64,000 nt of DNA from Bacteroidota bacterium (GTDB lineage: Bacteria > Bacteroidota > Bacteroidia > B-17B0 > Aurantibacillaceae): contig JANYEQ010000124.1 of the NCBI GenBank assembly GCA_025363015.1, positions 1 to 64,000 on the forward strand, in the 5' to 3' direction. This document shows, one piece after another, positions 44,649 through 54,217 of this stretch (within the stretch, counting starts at the first letter, position 1; each line of letters starts with the position of its first letter). The notes under the pieces are model-generated. The model saw only the letters and a list, made by a program, of their open reading frames with translations. It had not been told where the DNA came from and searched no databases. The translations under genes and the position numbers were made by a program.

Positions 44649-45029
44649 TTATTCGGCAACCATTACCATTTTAAATGGCACATTAATTATTGCTTGGTAA
44701 TCTTCGCCAGCTTCTAACATATCTTCATCGTCTTCTTCGTAATGCCAATTAATTGTAACGGCGCTACCACCTTTGTGAATACCTTCTAGTTTTTTAAATA
44801 CATCTAAAATACATTTAGATGATGATGTATTAAAATATTCTAATTGAACATTAACGGTGGTTGCGGGTTTAGCGGTGCTAGAGTATTTATCTAACGAATC
44901 TACTAAAGGTTTATAAAACTCAATAGAATTTTCGGGAATTGAACGTCCTTTAATTTCTAAAACTCCACCTGCTAAATCAAAACTGATGCTTGGTGTTTTT
45001 GGTGTGCCTTCAATTGCGTATTTGTCCAT
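44649..45029 (-). CDS. SiaC-family regulatory phosphoprotein (DUF1987)
   Basis: This 126-residue small phospho-switch protein is of the DUF1987/SiaC type. It has [20 protein letters not shown] (about 24-43) and [16 protein letters not shown] (63-78), with Thr68 in the position equivalent to the Pseudomonas SiaC phosphothreonine as I recall it. An acidic [14 protein letters not shown] segment (about 103-116) follows. It ends the cluster propeller-PP2C / lipoprotein / SiaB / SiaC, 29 bases after siaB, and is followed by a strong terminator. The expected chemistry is phosphorylation by SiaB and dephosphorylation by the PP2C protein at 46581. Its downstream partner is unknown because no GGDEF protein is present in the window. 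Confidence 0.92.
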   Translation of the reverse strand: MDKYAIEGTPKTPSISFDLAGGVLEIKGRSIPENSIEFYKPLVDSLDKYSSTAKPATTVNVQLEYFNTSSSKCILDVFKKLEGIHKGGSAVTINWHYEEDDEDMLEAGEDYQAIINVPFKMVMVAE

Positions 45030-45058
45030 AATTATTATTTTTGTTTTATTGTGATAGT

Positions 45059-45610
45059 TTAATTTTGTTGTGAGGATACTTTTATATTAAGTGTAAAGAA
45101 AGAAATTTTATTATCAATTTCCAAAAAATTATACTCTAATTTTTCGCCTGTTTTTCGGGCAATGTCAATCATTCCTAATCCGCCTCCACCTTTTAACGAC
45201 ATTTCGCCATTATTAAGTACTTTTTTGTAATATTCTTTTAATTCTTCTTTACTTAGTGCATTTACTTCATCTAACCTGTTTTTCAGACCTTGTATATTTT
45301 CGTTTAGGATATAATTACCAGTAAAAATGGTGTATTTAGACTCTAATTTACCAATCATAAAAATAGCAGAGCGGTTTTTATCCATTTCTACTTCGGTAAC
45401 TTCATCTAAATGATGATAAAGGTTTTGTAAACATTCTACCAAAACATTATATACCTTTTTTTTCATTTTAGGTTCTTCTTGCATTGTATCCATTTTATTT
45501 TCCATAATTTGGAGAATAGAGGTAAGAAGATCGGAAGTTATTTCGCCTTTAAATGAGAGCAAAACATTATTTCGCTCCATTTTATCATATATATCAAACA
45601 CATCAACCAT
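45059..45610 (-). CDS. SiaB-family protein kinase (DUF6272, GHKL-like)
   Basis: This probably phosphorylates the SiaC protein encoded next. The 183-residue protein resembles anti-sigma-factor-type GHKL kinases. It has an N box NVLVECLQNLYHH (55-67, with Glu59 and Asn63) and a glycine-rich lid GGGGLGMIDIARKTG (141-155). Residues 1-45 form a helical dimer region. There is no sensor domain, so it depends on a partner for input. The gene follows the lipoprotein gene after 27 bases and precedes siaC by 29. Pseudomonas has the same kinase-then-SiaC order (siaABCD), which supports the assignment. Confidence 0.88.
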   Translation of the reverse strand: MVDVFDIYDKMERNNVLLSFKGEITSDLLTSILQIMENKMDTMQEEPKMKKKVYNVLVECLQNLYHHLDEVTEVEMDKNRSAIFMIGKLESKYTIFTGNYILNENIQGLKNRLDEVNALSKEELKEYYKKVLNNGEMSLKGGGGLGMIDIARKTGEKLEYNFLEIDNKISFFTLNIKVSSQQN

Positions 45611-45637
45611 AAAAGGCTTTTTTTATTTAGGGTTGAA

Positions 45638-46537
45638 TTATTTTAATTTAAATGCTACTGTGTTTCCGTTTACTGTAAAAGTTGCGTCGTCGTCGCATGT
45701 GCCATTACCAAAATCAACAGTACGGGTTTTAAAACCATCTGGCGTTAAATCCATAATACCTTTTTGTACGAATTGGCATGATTTTCTTTTTACTAGGGGC
45801 GTAGTTGATGGTATATTAAGTGTAAAGGCTCTGCCTTGGCGATTAACACCCGATGCAGTACCGAATACATATGTTATAGGGTCTCCAGCAGATGTAGCAT
45901 CACCTTTTGGATAGGTAGTGATGGTTCTATCAAAATTATATTTAATAACCCAGGCCGCAGTTTGACAAAGGCCACCTGTTAATTTAATGTTATAGGTAGT
46001 AAAAGATGGAACAACTGTACTAGAAGCAACTGTTGTTACAATAATACTATCGCATGAATAAGAAATGGTACGTTGAGGAACAGATTCTATAGTTTTGTGA
46101 CCAATTAATTTTAAAATCATTTGACTATTGGGATTTCTTAAGGGTCCAGTGATTCTGATATTCCACTTACCTACACGCATTTTTCCATCAGTAAAAGAGT
46201 TACTGCAACTTGCAGCGGCAGCTAAATCTAATTCGTATATTGGAGCATTAACATATTTTCCGCCCACTATTGTTGTGTCGGCAGTGGCACGATTTAACCA
46301 TTTTAAAGTATCACAGGCGGAGCTACTAAATCTATCAACACCACCAGCACCTTTAGTTTTAATGGCATGGCTGTTGGTTGTGGGAACAATAGCAGCGTAT
46401 TCTTGATCTGCAACCGCATTATCTACGGCTGATTGTGTTTCATTATCTACCTCGGTAGTTTCTTTTTTATGACATCCTACAAAAAACAAGGTAAGGCTAC
46501 ATACTAGTGCAAAAGCTATATTTAATGATTTTTTCAT
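45638..46537 (-). CDS. Lipoprotein of unknown function in the sia-like cluster
   Basis: The 299-residue protein starts MKKSLNIAFALVCSLTLFF, then VGC, giving a signal peptide with a lipobox (Cys22). Residues 23-80 are low-complexity and acidic. The rest is beta-rich with scattered cysteines (SSACDTL, AASCSNS, GLCQTA, KSCQFV, GTCDDD), which could form disulfides. I recognise no family. It sits between the propeller/PP2C gene and siaB, and has its own predicted promoter. An accessory ligand-binding or sensing role for the signalling cluster is possible but unproven. Confidence 0.75.
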   Translation of the reverse strand: MKKSLNIAFALVCSLTLFFVGCHKKETTEVDNETQSAVDNAVADQEYAAIVPTTNSHAIKTKGAGGVDRFSSSACDTLKWLNRATADTTIVGGKYVNAPIYELDLAAAASCSNSFTDGKMRVGKWNIRITGPLRNPNSQMILKLIGHKTIESVPQRTISYSCDSIIVTTVASSTVVPSFTTYNIKLTGGLCQTAAWVIKYNFDRTITTYPKGDATSAGDPITYVFGTASGVNRQGRAFTLNIPSTTPLVKRKSCQFVQKGIMDLTPDGFKTRTVDFGNGTCDDDATFTVNGNTVAFKLK

Positions 46538-46561
46538 ACTACTTAAATTTTAAATGTTATA

Positions 46562-46591
46562 CAAATATATAATAATTTTTTTATATTTCAA
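46562..46591 (-). promoter_or_regulatory. Promoter inside the 3' end of the propeller/PP2C gene
   Basis: On the minus strand, TTG at 46591-46589, then a 19-base spacer, then a perfect TATATTTG (TAnnTTTG) at 46569-46562, form a typical Bacteroidota promoter. It lies 24 bases before the lipoprotein ATG (46537). The element overlaps the last codons and stop of the propeller gene. The lipoprotein-siaB-siaC genes can therefore be transcribed without the phosphatase gene. Confidence 0.7.
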
Positions 46592-49500
46592 TACCTACTA
46601 CTAAAACATCATCGACTTGTTCATGATTCACTTTCCATAACTCAAAACTTTTTTCTAATTCTAAGCGTTGTTCGTCGGGCTTACTTAGGTGAATACTTGT
46701 TAATAGCTCGTTAAAGCGCTTTACCATGTATTTTTTGCCTTTATCGCCGCCAAATTGATCGGCATAGCCATCGCTAAACATGTAAGCCATACAGTTATTG
46801 GCGGTGATTTGATGGGTTGTAAATTGCCTATTACTATCTAATTGTGCGCCGCCAACTGGAAATTTATTGCCATCGTATTTTAAATATTCGCCTGCCTTGT
46901 TTATGAGTACTAATGGCCTATTGGCACCAGCCCATTTAATTACTTTTGTTTCGTAGTTGATGGCAATTAGCGACACGTCCATACCATCATTGGTATTAAT
47001 TTCGTTTTGACCTTGGCGCAGGGATTCCTGAACACCTTTATGCAAATTATTTAAAATTTCACCTGGTTCAATAATACCTTTTTCTAACACAATTTGATGT
47101 AAAAGATTGTGCCCAATCATACTCATAAAAGCACCAGGCACACCATGACCAGTACAATCAACTACAGCAAAAATATTAAAGCCATTTTTTTCGGCAAACC
47201 AATAAAAATCTCCACTGACTATATCTTTAGGTTTATATAAAATAAATACTTTTTTTAGCTTTGTAAAGATGACATCTTTTGAGGGTAAAATAGCCTCTTG
47301 TATCCGTTTAGCATATTGGATACTACTTGTGATATCGTGGTTTTTTTCGGCAAGTTCTTTGGTGCGTTCGGCTACTTTGTTTTCTAACACTTTATTTTCT
47401 TTTTTAATGGCTTTGGTTCTATACTGCGTAAATGCCACTACAGATCCTGTTCCAAAAATTATTACTAATATATAAAACCAAGTTGTTTTATAAAACGGAG
47501 GCACAACGGTAATTTTTATTTGGTGCGGGGTTTCATTCCACACACCATCGTTATTTGCCGCTTTTATTTTAAGAGTATACTCACCGCCAGGCAATTCGGT
47601 ATATGAGATGTAACGTATATTACTAGGGGCTGACCAATCGTTATCGTAGCCCTCTAATTTATAACTAAATTTATTTTTTATGGGGTCGGTATAATCTAAG
47701 GCTACTACCTCGAACTGGAAGTAATTTTCGCGCCAACTTAATTTTAGGTGTTGTTTGTAATTTATAAGCGAATCGGTTTCTATATCTTTACCCCCTCGCT
47801 TATAGCTTACAATATAGGTTTGGGCAGGTACTAAATTATCTTTTATGGTATTAGGATTAAATACATTAAAGCCTTTTGCACCACCAAAATACATAGTGCC
47901 TTTTTTAGAAACGTAGCCTGCTCCTATATTGTACTCAGTATTTACTAAGCCATCTTTTGTATTATAATGTTTAAATATAATTTCTTTTTCAGGGAGCTGG
48001 GGATTAAATTTAATAATGCCATTGTTAGAACTCATCCAAAAGTTATTTAGACTGTCCTTTAAAATAGAATACAAATAGGTATTTGGAAGACCATCTTTTT
48101 CGTAAAAACTTTTAAAGGTATTGTTTGGTAATAGCTTACTTAATCCCTTTTCTGTTGCTATCCAAATATTACCATTTTTATCTTCGTTTAGGGCTAAAAC
48201 CGTATTTGCAGCAATTTGGTTTTGCTGTTTATCATTTTTGTAAGTTTGAGTAATTTGTAGTTTATCACCTCTTGGAAAATCTTTTAATTTCATTAATCCA
48301 CCATCAATCATTCCTAGCCACACATTTTTTTTAGAATCACTAAAAATTGTATATATGCTAGGGCTGGATAGGCCATCGGACTGGGTGTAGTTTTTAGCTT
48401 GTAAAGTTTTTAAATTAATTTCGAATAAACCATCGCTGACAGAGCCAGCATATAAGTAGTTTTTATTAACCATTAGGCACGTTATGGTACCCCCAAGTTT
48501 TTCATCTAATACTTTTTTAATTTTTTTGGTTTGAGTGTTATAACAAATTAGACCTTTACCATAAGTACCAACCCAAATATTTAAACCTTCTTCGTATAGA
48601 CTTAAGGCATAATTACCGTCTAAACATTTAACTAAATCTTCTTCTAATTTTTTAGTTTTTTTATTGTATTTATTTAATAAGCCTTCGCCTCCTAAAATAA
48701 AATCATTCTCCTTCTCTAAAAAAGAATATATGTTTTTAAAATTATAATTTTCGTCATATTCATTAATTGGAAATTTTTGAGTTTGTTTGAAAGATACATC
48801 AACTCCACCAACCTCTGAGCCTAGCCATATATTCTCATCCTTATCAATATAAACATACCTTAATAAATTATTACTAATTGAATTTAAGTTTGCTGTATTT
48901 AATGAAATAGATGCTTTTTCTGAAAGTAAATTGTAAATCATAAATCCAGAACCTGTTGCGGCATAGATTTTATTTTCTTTTATCGTAATTTTCCTAACAG
49001 CATTTGTACTTTCTCCAAACGATAAAAAATTAATTTTACCTTCAATTTCAAACGAGTCAATATCTATTTTAAAAATTCCATTGCCTATTGTGGCTACGTA
49101 TAATTTCCCTCCATATCCTTGAATATCGTATATTCCCTCTAATTCATTTAAATTAAAATTTGAGTAATCGGGTTTAACTAAATTTACTCTCTCTAATTTA
49201 TTATTAATTAGTGTCCAAATTCCTTTTTCTTTAGTGCCTATATAAAATAAATTTTTTACGCATAAAAAAGCCCTAACATCAATTTTCCCATCAATAGGGA
49301 AGGATATTGTTTTTATGCTTTTAGTTTTTAAATTTATTATAAACAATCCTTCATCGCTTCCTACTATAGCATTTATACTATCGTATAATGCAATAGTATT
49401 TATTTTTACATTTAAGCCCTTCGAACTATAGATAGGTGTAAATTTTTCAGTTACAGGGTTAAAAAAATTCAAGCCTTCGCGAGTACCCACTAAAATTAAA

Positions 49501-49790
49501 TCTGGTTTCAATTGCTTTATGCAAGTTATATCACTGCTTGAAAGTGAATTAGGATTTGTAGGTTCATTTTTAAAAATTTTTATCTGGTAACCATCGTACT
49601 TATTCAGTCCGTCCTGGGTTCCAAACCACATAAAACCTTTATCGTCTTGCATAATGCAACTCACATATAGCGAGCTTAAACCATCGTGATTGGTTATATG
49701 TTTAAACCGTAATTGTTGCGAAAACAAATTAGTTACAAAACAAATTAATACAAAAAAATAAGTATGTTTTAAATTTTTAATAATAAGCAA
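46581..49790 (-). CDS. Two-component-propeller sensor / SpoIIE-type PP2C phosphatase
   Basis: The 1069-residue protein is predicted to sense an extracytoplasmic signal and dephosphorylate SiaC. Layout: signal peptide (1-24); about twelve propeller repeats (about 30-640, for example DDKGFMWFGTQDGLNKYDGY); Y_Y_Y beta-sandwich (about 700-765, NDWSAPSNIRYISYTELPGG); transmembrane helix (about 771-790); coiled coil (795-820); SSIQYAKRIQEAILP linker (822-836); PP2C domain (about 850-1069). The metal-site acids are in SGDFYW (859-864), VDCTGHGVPGAF (877-888), SDGYADQFGG (1006-1015) and QVDDV (1058-1062). I use TTG 49790. The frame has a stop just upstream; an ATT five bases into the ORF would be an alternative. 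It starts the sia-like cluster. Confidence 0.93.
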   Translation of the reverse strand: MLIIKNLKHTYFFVLICFVTNLFSQQLRFKHITNHDGLSSLYVSCIMQDDKGFMWFGTQDGLNKYDGYQIKIFKNEPTNPNSLSSSDITCIKQLKPDLILVGTREGLNFFNPVTEKFTPIYSSKGLNVKINTIALYDSINAIVGSDEGLFIINLKTKSIKTISFPIDGKIDVRAFLCVKNLFYIGTKEKGIWTLINNKLERVNLVKPDYSNFNLNELEGIYDIQGYGGKLYVATIGNGIFKIDIDSFEIEGKINFLSFGESTNAVRKITIKENKIYAATGSGFMIYNLLSEKASISLNTANLNSISNNLLRYVYIDKDENIWLGSEVGGVDVSFKQTQKFPINEYDENYNFKNIYSFLEKENDFILGGEGLLNKYNKKTKKLEEDLVKCLDGNYALSLYEEGLNIWVGTYGKGLICYNTQTKKIKKVLDEKLGGTITCLMVNKNYLYAGSVSDGLFEINLKTLQAKNYTQSDGLSSPSIYTIFSDSKKNVWLGMIDGGLMKLKDFPRGDKLQITQTYKNDKQQNQIAANTVLALNEDKNGNIWIATEKGLSKLLPNNTFKSFYEKDGLPNTYLYSILKDSLNNFWMSSNNGIIKFNPQLPEKEIIFKHYNTKDGLVNTEYNIGAGYVSKKGTMYFGGAKGFNVFNPNTIKDNLVPAQTYIVSYKRGGKDIETDSLINYKQHLKLSWRENYFQFEVVALDYTDPIKNKFSYKLEGYDNDWSAPSNIRYISYTELPGGEYTLKIKAANNDGVWNETPHQIKITVVPPFYKTTWFYILVIIFGTGSVVAFTQYRTKAIKKENKVLENKVAERTKELAEKNHDITSSIQYAKRIQEAILPSKDVIFTKLKKVFILYKPKDIVSGDFYWFAEKNGFNIFAVVDCTGHGVPGAFMSMIGHNLLHQIVLEKGIIEPGEILNNLHKGVQESLRQGQNEINTNDGMDVSLIAINYETKVIKWAGANRPLVLINKAGEYLKYDGNKFPVGGAQLDSNRQFTTHQITANNCMAYMFSDGYADQFGGDKGKKYMVKRFNELLTSIHLSKPDEQRLELEKSFELWKVNHEQVDDVLVVGIEI

Positions 49791-49839
49791 CTAATATACT
49801 AAATTTTTAAAAATGGGTTAACTATATTTACAAACATTA

Positions 49840-51018
49840 ATGCCAAAAATTTTACGTATAATTAATCGGTTTAACTTAGGAGGTATTACTTATAATGTAT
49901 CGTATTTAAGTAAATATTTGCCAGCGAACTATGAAACACTTTTGGTTGGCGGTCCACAGGAGGAGGGCGAAGAAAGTTCGTTATACATTCCGCAATCGTT
50001 GGGGTTAAAACCTAAAATTATACTGGAGTTACGCCGAAGCATTAATCCATTACAAGATTACAAAGCCTATAAAAAAATAAAACGGATTATTAGTGAGTTT
50101 AAGCCCGATATTGTACACACCCATGCCAGTAAAGCGGGTGCCATTGGGCGTTTAGCGGCCATACATTGTAACGTTCCTGTAATTGTACATACCTTTCATG
50201 GTCATGTTTTTCAGGGCTATTTTTCGCCAATTAAAACTAGTGTTTTTAAACTTATTGAAAAATACCTCTCTAAAAAAAGCTCAGCAATTATTGCCATTAG
50301 TCAAATACAAAAAAGCGAATTAACAAAAGTACATAAGGTTTGCAGCGAAAATCAAACAACCATTATTCCTTTAGGCTTTGATTTAAATAGATTTACTGAA
50401 AATCAATTAGAGAAACGACTTGTTTTTAGAAACACCTATTTTATTGCAGAAAACGAACTAGCCATTGGCATTATTGGTAGGTTAGCTCCTATTAAAAATC
50501 ATTTTTTATTTATTGATGCCATTGAATTTATTTTAAAAAACACAACGCAAAAAATAAAAGCCATTATTATTGGTGATGGCGAAACCAAACAAAGCCTTAT
50601 AAATTATATAAAACACAGACAACTTACGTATTCATTTGGCGAAAATAATAAGGCCACATTTATTTTTACGAGTTGGATAAAAGAAGTGGATATTGCCCTG
50701 GCAGGAATAGATTTAGTATGCTTAACCTCAAAAAATGAAGGTACGCCAGTAAGTTTAATTGAAGCGCAAGCAGCAGGAAAATTTATTATTACCACAAATG
50801 TAGGTGGCATAAAAGATGTTTTAAACCCTAATTGTGGCTTATTAAGTGAGGTTGAAGATGAAACTAATTTTAAAACCAATTTATTAAATGCTGTTGTAAA
50901 TTATAAAACGGTTACTGCAAATTCTGCTTCTGCAAAAAACGAAGTAATTGAAAAATTCAGTTATCAACGCTTATGCAGCAATATAGATAAACTTTATACC
51001 AAACTTTTAAAAAACTAA
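49840..51018 (+). CDS. Glycosyltransferase family 4 protein
   Basis: This is probably a cytoplasmic sugar transferase for surface polysaccharide or glycolipid. The 392-residue GT-B enzyme has an N-terminal acceptor domain (HTHASKAGAIGRLAA, VIVHTFHGHVFQGYFSP). The C-terminal donor domain has IGIIGRLAPIKNH (about 210-222) and NEGTPVSLIEAQAAGKFIIT (about 303-322), the ExxxxxxxE-type donor site with glutamates in place. It is divergent from the propeller gene (49 bases) and leads a rightward run. A TATATTTA element (49823-49830) lies 9 bases upstream. Acceptor and sugar are unknown. Confidence 0.88.
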   Translation: MPKILRIINRFNLGGITYNVSYLSKYLPANYETLLVGGPQEEGEESSLYIPQSLGLKPKIILELRRSINPLQDYKAYKKIKRIISEFKPDIVHTHASKAGAIGRLAAIHCNVPVIVHTFHGHVFQGYFSPIKTSVFKLIEKYLSKKSSAIIAISQIQKSELTKVHKVCSENQTTIIPLGFDLNRFTENQLEKRLVFRNTYFIAENELAIGIIGRLAPIKNHFLFIDAIEFILKNTTQKIKAIIIGDGETKQSLINYIKHRQLTYSFGENNKATFIFTSWIKEVDIALAGIDLVCLTSKNEGTPVSLIEAQAAGKFIITTNVGGIKDVLNPNCGLLSEVEDETNFKTNLLNAVVNYKTVTANSASAKNEVIEKFSYQRLCSNIDKLYTKLLKN

Positions 51019-51020
51019 TT

Positions 51021-51518
51021 TTGCAAAAAATTTTATTAATATCCGATACCCATTCTTATTTAGACACGAAATTAATTAAGCATATAAAAAATGCCGATGA
51101 GGTTTGGCACGCAGGCGATATTGGCACTTATACTATTTGCGAAGAAATACAAAAACACAAGCCTTTAAAAGCTGTTTATGGTAATATTGATGGGCAGGAT
51201 ATTAGAAAAACCTATCCCGAAAATTTAATTTTTAATTGCGAAAAAGTTAAAGTGTTAATTACACATATTGGCGGTTACCCTAACAAATACCCATCGCGTG
51301 TAAAAAATTTATTACTCGAGCATACACCTAATTTATTTATTTGTGGGCATTCGCACATACTAAAAGTAATGTATGATAAAGAATTAAATTTATTACACAT
51401 AAACCCAGGCGCTTGCGGTGTTCATGGTTTTCATAATGTTAAAACCGTTGTTAGATTTGATATTGACGGAACAGAAATAAAAAATTTAGCCATTATTGAA
51501 TTGGGTAGTAGAGCATAA
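51021..51518 (+). CDS. Metallophosphoesterase (YfcE/MJ0936 family)
   Basis: This is probably a phosphodiesterase with two metals. The 165-residue protein starts at TTG, 2 bases after the glycosyltransferase stop. It carries the set of motifs expected: SDTHSY (about 8-13), HAGDIG (about 31-36), YGNIDGQD (about 53-60), THIGGYPNKYP (about 78-88) and CGHSH (about 103-107). The length fits the compact YfcE group. The natural substrate is unknown. Confidence 0.9.
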   Translation: MQKILLISDTHSYLDTKLIKHIKNADEVWHAGDIGTYTICEEIQKHKPLKAVYGNIDGQDIRKTYPENLIFNCEKVKVLITHIGGYPNKYPSRVKNLLLEHTPNLFICGHSHILKVMYDKELNLLHINPGACGVHGFHNVKTVVRFDIDGTEIKNLAIIELGSRA

Positions 51519-51531
51519 TTTACTATCTTCG
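51501..51531 (+). promoter_or_regulatory. Candidate promoter for alaS
   Basis: TTG at 51501-51503, a 20-base spacer and TATCTTCG (51524-51531, one mismatch from TAnnTTTG) precede the alaS ATG at 51551. The -33 element lies inside the end of the phosphoesterase gene, so alaS can be expressed apart from it. Confidence 0.55.
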
Positions 51532-51550
51532 TTTCCATTTTTTAACCCTT

Positions 51551-54217
51551 ATGGACTCAAATAAAGTACGCCAAACATTTTTAGATTTTTTTAAAAACAA
51601 AGGTCATCACATTGTGCCAAGTGCGCCTATGGTGGTTAAAGGCGACCCAACCCTAATGTTTATTAATAGTGGTATGGCACCTTTTAAAGATATTTTTTTA
51701 GGAAATGCCCCTATTAAATATCCTCGTATTGCCGACACTCAAAAATGCTTGCGTGTAAGTGGCAAACACAACGATTTAGAAGAAGTGGGTGTAGATACTT
51801 ACCATCATACCATGTTTGAAATGCTTGGTAACTGGAGCTTTGGAGATTATTTTAAAAAAGAAGCCATTACCTGGGCTTGGGAATTATTAACCGACGTTTA
51901 TAAAATTGATAAAGACCGTTTGTACGTTACTGTGTTTGAAGGCAGCGCCGATGACGGCCTAGGATTTGACCAAGAAGCCTACGATACTTGGAAACAATTT
52001 ATTGACGAAAAACGAATTTTAAACGGAAATAAAAAAGATAACTTTTGGGAAATGGGCGATATGGGGCCTTGCGGCCCTTGTAGCGAAATACATTACGACG
52101 GAAGAAGTGATGAGGATCGACAAAAAGTAGATGGCGCAACCCTTGTAAATAATGATGACCCGCAAGTAATTGAAATATGGAATAACGTATTTATGGAGTT
52201 TGAGCGTAAAGCAGACGGCTCACTTATAAAACTTCCAAAACAGCACGTTGATACTGGAATGGGCTTTGAACGCTTAGTGCGTGTATTGCAAGGCAAACAA
52301 AGCAATTACGACACAGATGTGTTTATGCCCTTAATTCATAAAATTGAAGAATTGAGCAGCCACCGTTACGATACACACAATGAACAAAAACATAAAAAGC
52401 AACAACTAATAAATGTAGCTATGCGTGTTATTGCTGATCATATTCGTACCATTTCCTTTAGTATTGCCGATGGACAATTACCAAGCAACACAGGTGCTGG
52501 GTATGTTATTCGCCGCATTTTACGCCGAGCTATACGCTACGGTTACCAAACTTTAAACTTAAAAGAACCCTTTATGTACCGTATTGTGCCTACTTTAGCG
52601 CATCAATTGGGCGAAGCTTTCCCTGAATTAAATACTCAAAAATTATTAATAGAAAAAGTTATTCGTGAGGAAGAACTATCGTTTTATAAAACGTTAGAAA
52701 TTGGCTTAAAGCGTATTGACCAAGTTTGTATTGATACAAACGCGGCTCACAAAAAAATAATTAGTGGTAAAGTAGTTTTTGAATTGTATGATACTTTTGG
52801 TTTTCCTTTAGATTTAACAAGCCTTATAGCCCGAGGTTACGATTTAAGTATTGACGAAAAAGAATTTGAAGCTTGTTTATTAGAACAAAAAAATCGTTCG
52901 CGATTAGCAACCGCCGTTGATACCGATGACTGGTTATACATTGAAGAAAACAAAAAGTTAATTGAAAATTCAGAAAAAGAAACTGAGTTTATTGGTTATG
53001 AGGAATTGGAATGCGAAGCATTTATAATTCGTTACCGAAAAGTAAAAGCAAAAAATAAAGAACAATATCATTTAGTATTTAATAAAACACCTTTTTATGC
53101 TGAAAGTGGTGGACAAGTGGGAGATGTTGGTAGCATTGAAAATATTAATGAAAAAATAAACATTACCGATACTAAAAAAGAAAATGGTGTCATCATTCAT
53201 TACTGCGATAAATTACCTGAAAAAATAAACAGCTTATTTATAGCAAAAGTAAATAGCACCGAACGCCTATTAACCACAAATAATCACAGTGCAACACATT
53301 TACTACACGCGGCGTTACGCTTAGTATTAGGCACTCATGTAGAACAAAAAGGAAGCTTAGTAAATGAGGAGCATTTACGTTTTGACTTCTCACATTTTTC
53401 AAAAATTACAGATGATGAGTTATATCAGATAGAAAAATTAGTGAATACAAAAATTCGCGAAAACATAAAAGGCTCTACCGAACTAATGGCTATTGATGAT
53501 GCTAAAAAAACAGGCGCTATGGCATTGTTTGGCGAAAAATATGGCGATGTAGTGCGAGTAGTAACCTTTGATAAAAATTATTCGGTAGAGTTGTGCGGTG
53601 GCTGTCATGTAAAATCAACCGGGCAAATTGGTTATTTTAAAATAATTAGCGAGGGAGCCGTTGCAGCTGGTATTCGTCGTATTGAAGCAGTTACTTCTAT
53701 TAAAGCCGAAGAATTTTTTGATAATCAAACACAATTAATTAACGAGGTAAAAACCATTTTAAAAGGCAGCAAAGATATTGTAAAAAGCGTAACTAATTTA
53801 ATAGATGAAAATGCAGAACTGCAAAAACAATTAGCCTCGTTTTATAAAGAGAAAGCTATTTCCATAAAAAAAGAATTAACTGCAAGTATTGAAAAACGTG
53901 GTGATATAAGCTTTATCGTTTCAAAAATTAATTTTGATAATGCCGAAGAAACAAAAAATATGTTATTTGAATTACGCAACGAAATACCTAATTTATTTTG
54001 TGTAATTGTTCAGGAAATAAATCAAAAACCAAGCATTTCCATTATTATTAATGATAATTTAGTTAAAGAAAAAAACTTAAATGCTAGCACTTTAATTCGT
54101 GAATTGGCAAAAGAAATTAACGGTGGTGGTGGTGGCCAAGCCTTTTACGCACAAGCAGGGGGCACAAAATTAGAGGGCTTGGATTCAGTAATTGAAAAAG
54201 CAAAGCTTATATTTTAA
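51551..54217 (+). CDS. alaS: Alanyl-tRNA synthetase
   Basis: This charges tRNA-Ala and edits misacylated species. The 888-residue class II synthetase has the N-terminal catalytic domain (INSGMAPFKDIFLG, HHTMFEMLGNWSFGDYF, motif 3 region GAGYVIRRILRRAIRYGY). The central editing domain holds the zinc-type motifs HSATHLLHAALR and CGGCHVKSTGQIG. The C-terminal domain has INGGGGGQAFYAQAGG. All regions are present at full length. Its TAA stop overlaps the proC ATG (TAATG), so the two are translationally coupled. Confidence 0.97.
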   Translation: MDSNKVRQTFLDFFKNKGHHIVPSAPMVVKGDPTLMFINSGMAPFKDIFLGNAPIKYPRIADTQKCLRVSGKHNDLEEVGVDTYHHTMFEMLGNWSFGDYFKKEAITWAWELLTDVYKIDKDRLYVTVFEGSADDGLGFDQEAYDTWKQFIDEKRILNGNKKDNFWEMGDMGPCGPCSEIHYDGRSDEDRQKVDGATLVNNDDPQVIEIWNNVFMEFERKADGSLIKLPKQHVDTGMGFERLVRVLQGKQSNYDTDVFMPLIHKIEELSSHRYDTHNEQKHKKQQLINVAMRVIADHIRTISFSIADGQLPSNTGAGYVIRRILRRAIRYGYQTLNLKEPFMYRIVPTLAHQLGEAFPELNTQKLLIEKVIREEELSFYKTLEIGLKRIDQVCIDTNAAHKKIISGKVVFELYDTFGFPLDLTSLIARGYDLSIDEKEFEACLLEQKNRSRLATAVDTDDWLYIEENKKLIENSEKETEFIGYEELECEAFIIRYRKVKAKNKEQYHLVFNKTPFYAESGGQVGDVGSIENINEKINITDTKKENGVIIHYCDKLPEKINSLFIAKVNSTERLLTTNNHSATHLLHAALRLVLGTHVEQKGSLVNEEHLRFDFSHFSKITDDELYQIEKLVNTKIRENIKGSTELMAIDDAKKTGAMALFGEKYGDVVRVVTFDKNYSVELCGGCHVKSTGQIGYFKIISEGAVAAGIRRIEAVTSIKAEEFFDNQTQLINEVKTILKGSKDIVKSVTNLIDENAELQKQLASFYKEKAISIKKELTASIEKRGDISFIVSKINFDNAEETKNMLFELRNEIPNLFCVIVQEINQKPSISIIINDNLVKEKNLNASTLIRELAKEINGGGGGQAFYAQAGGTKLEGLDSVIEKAKLIF

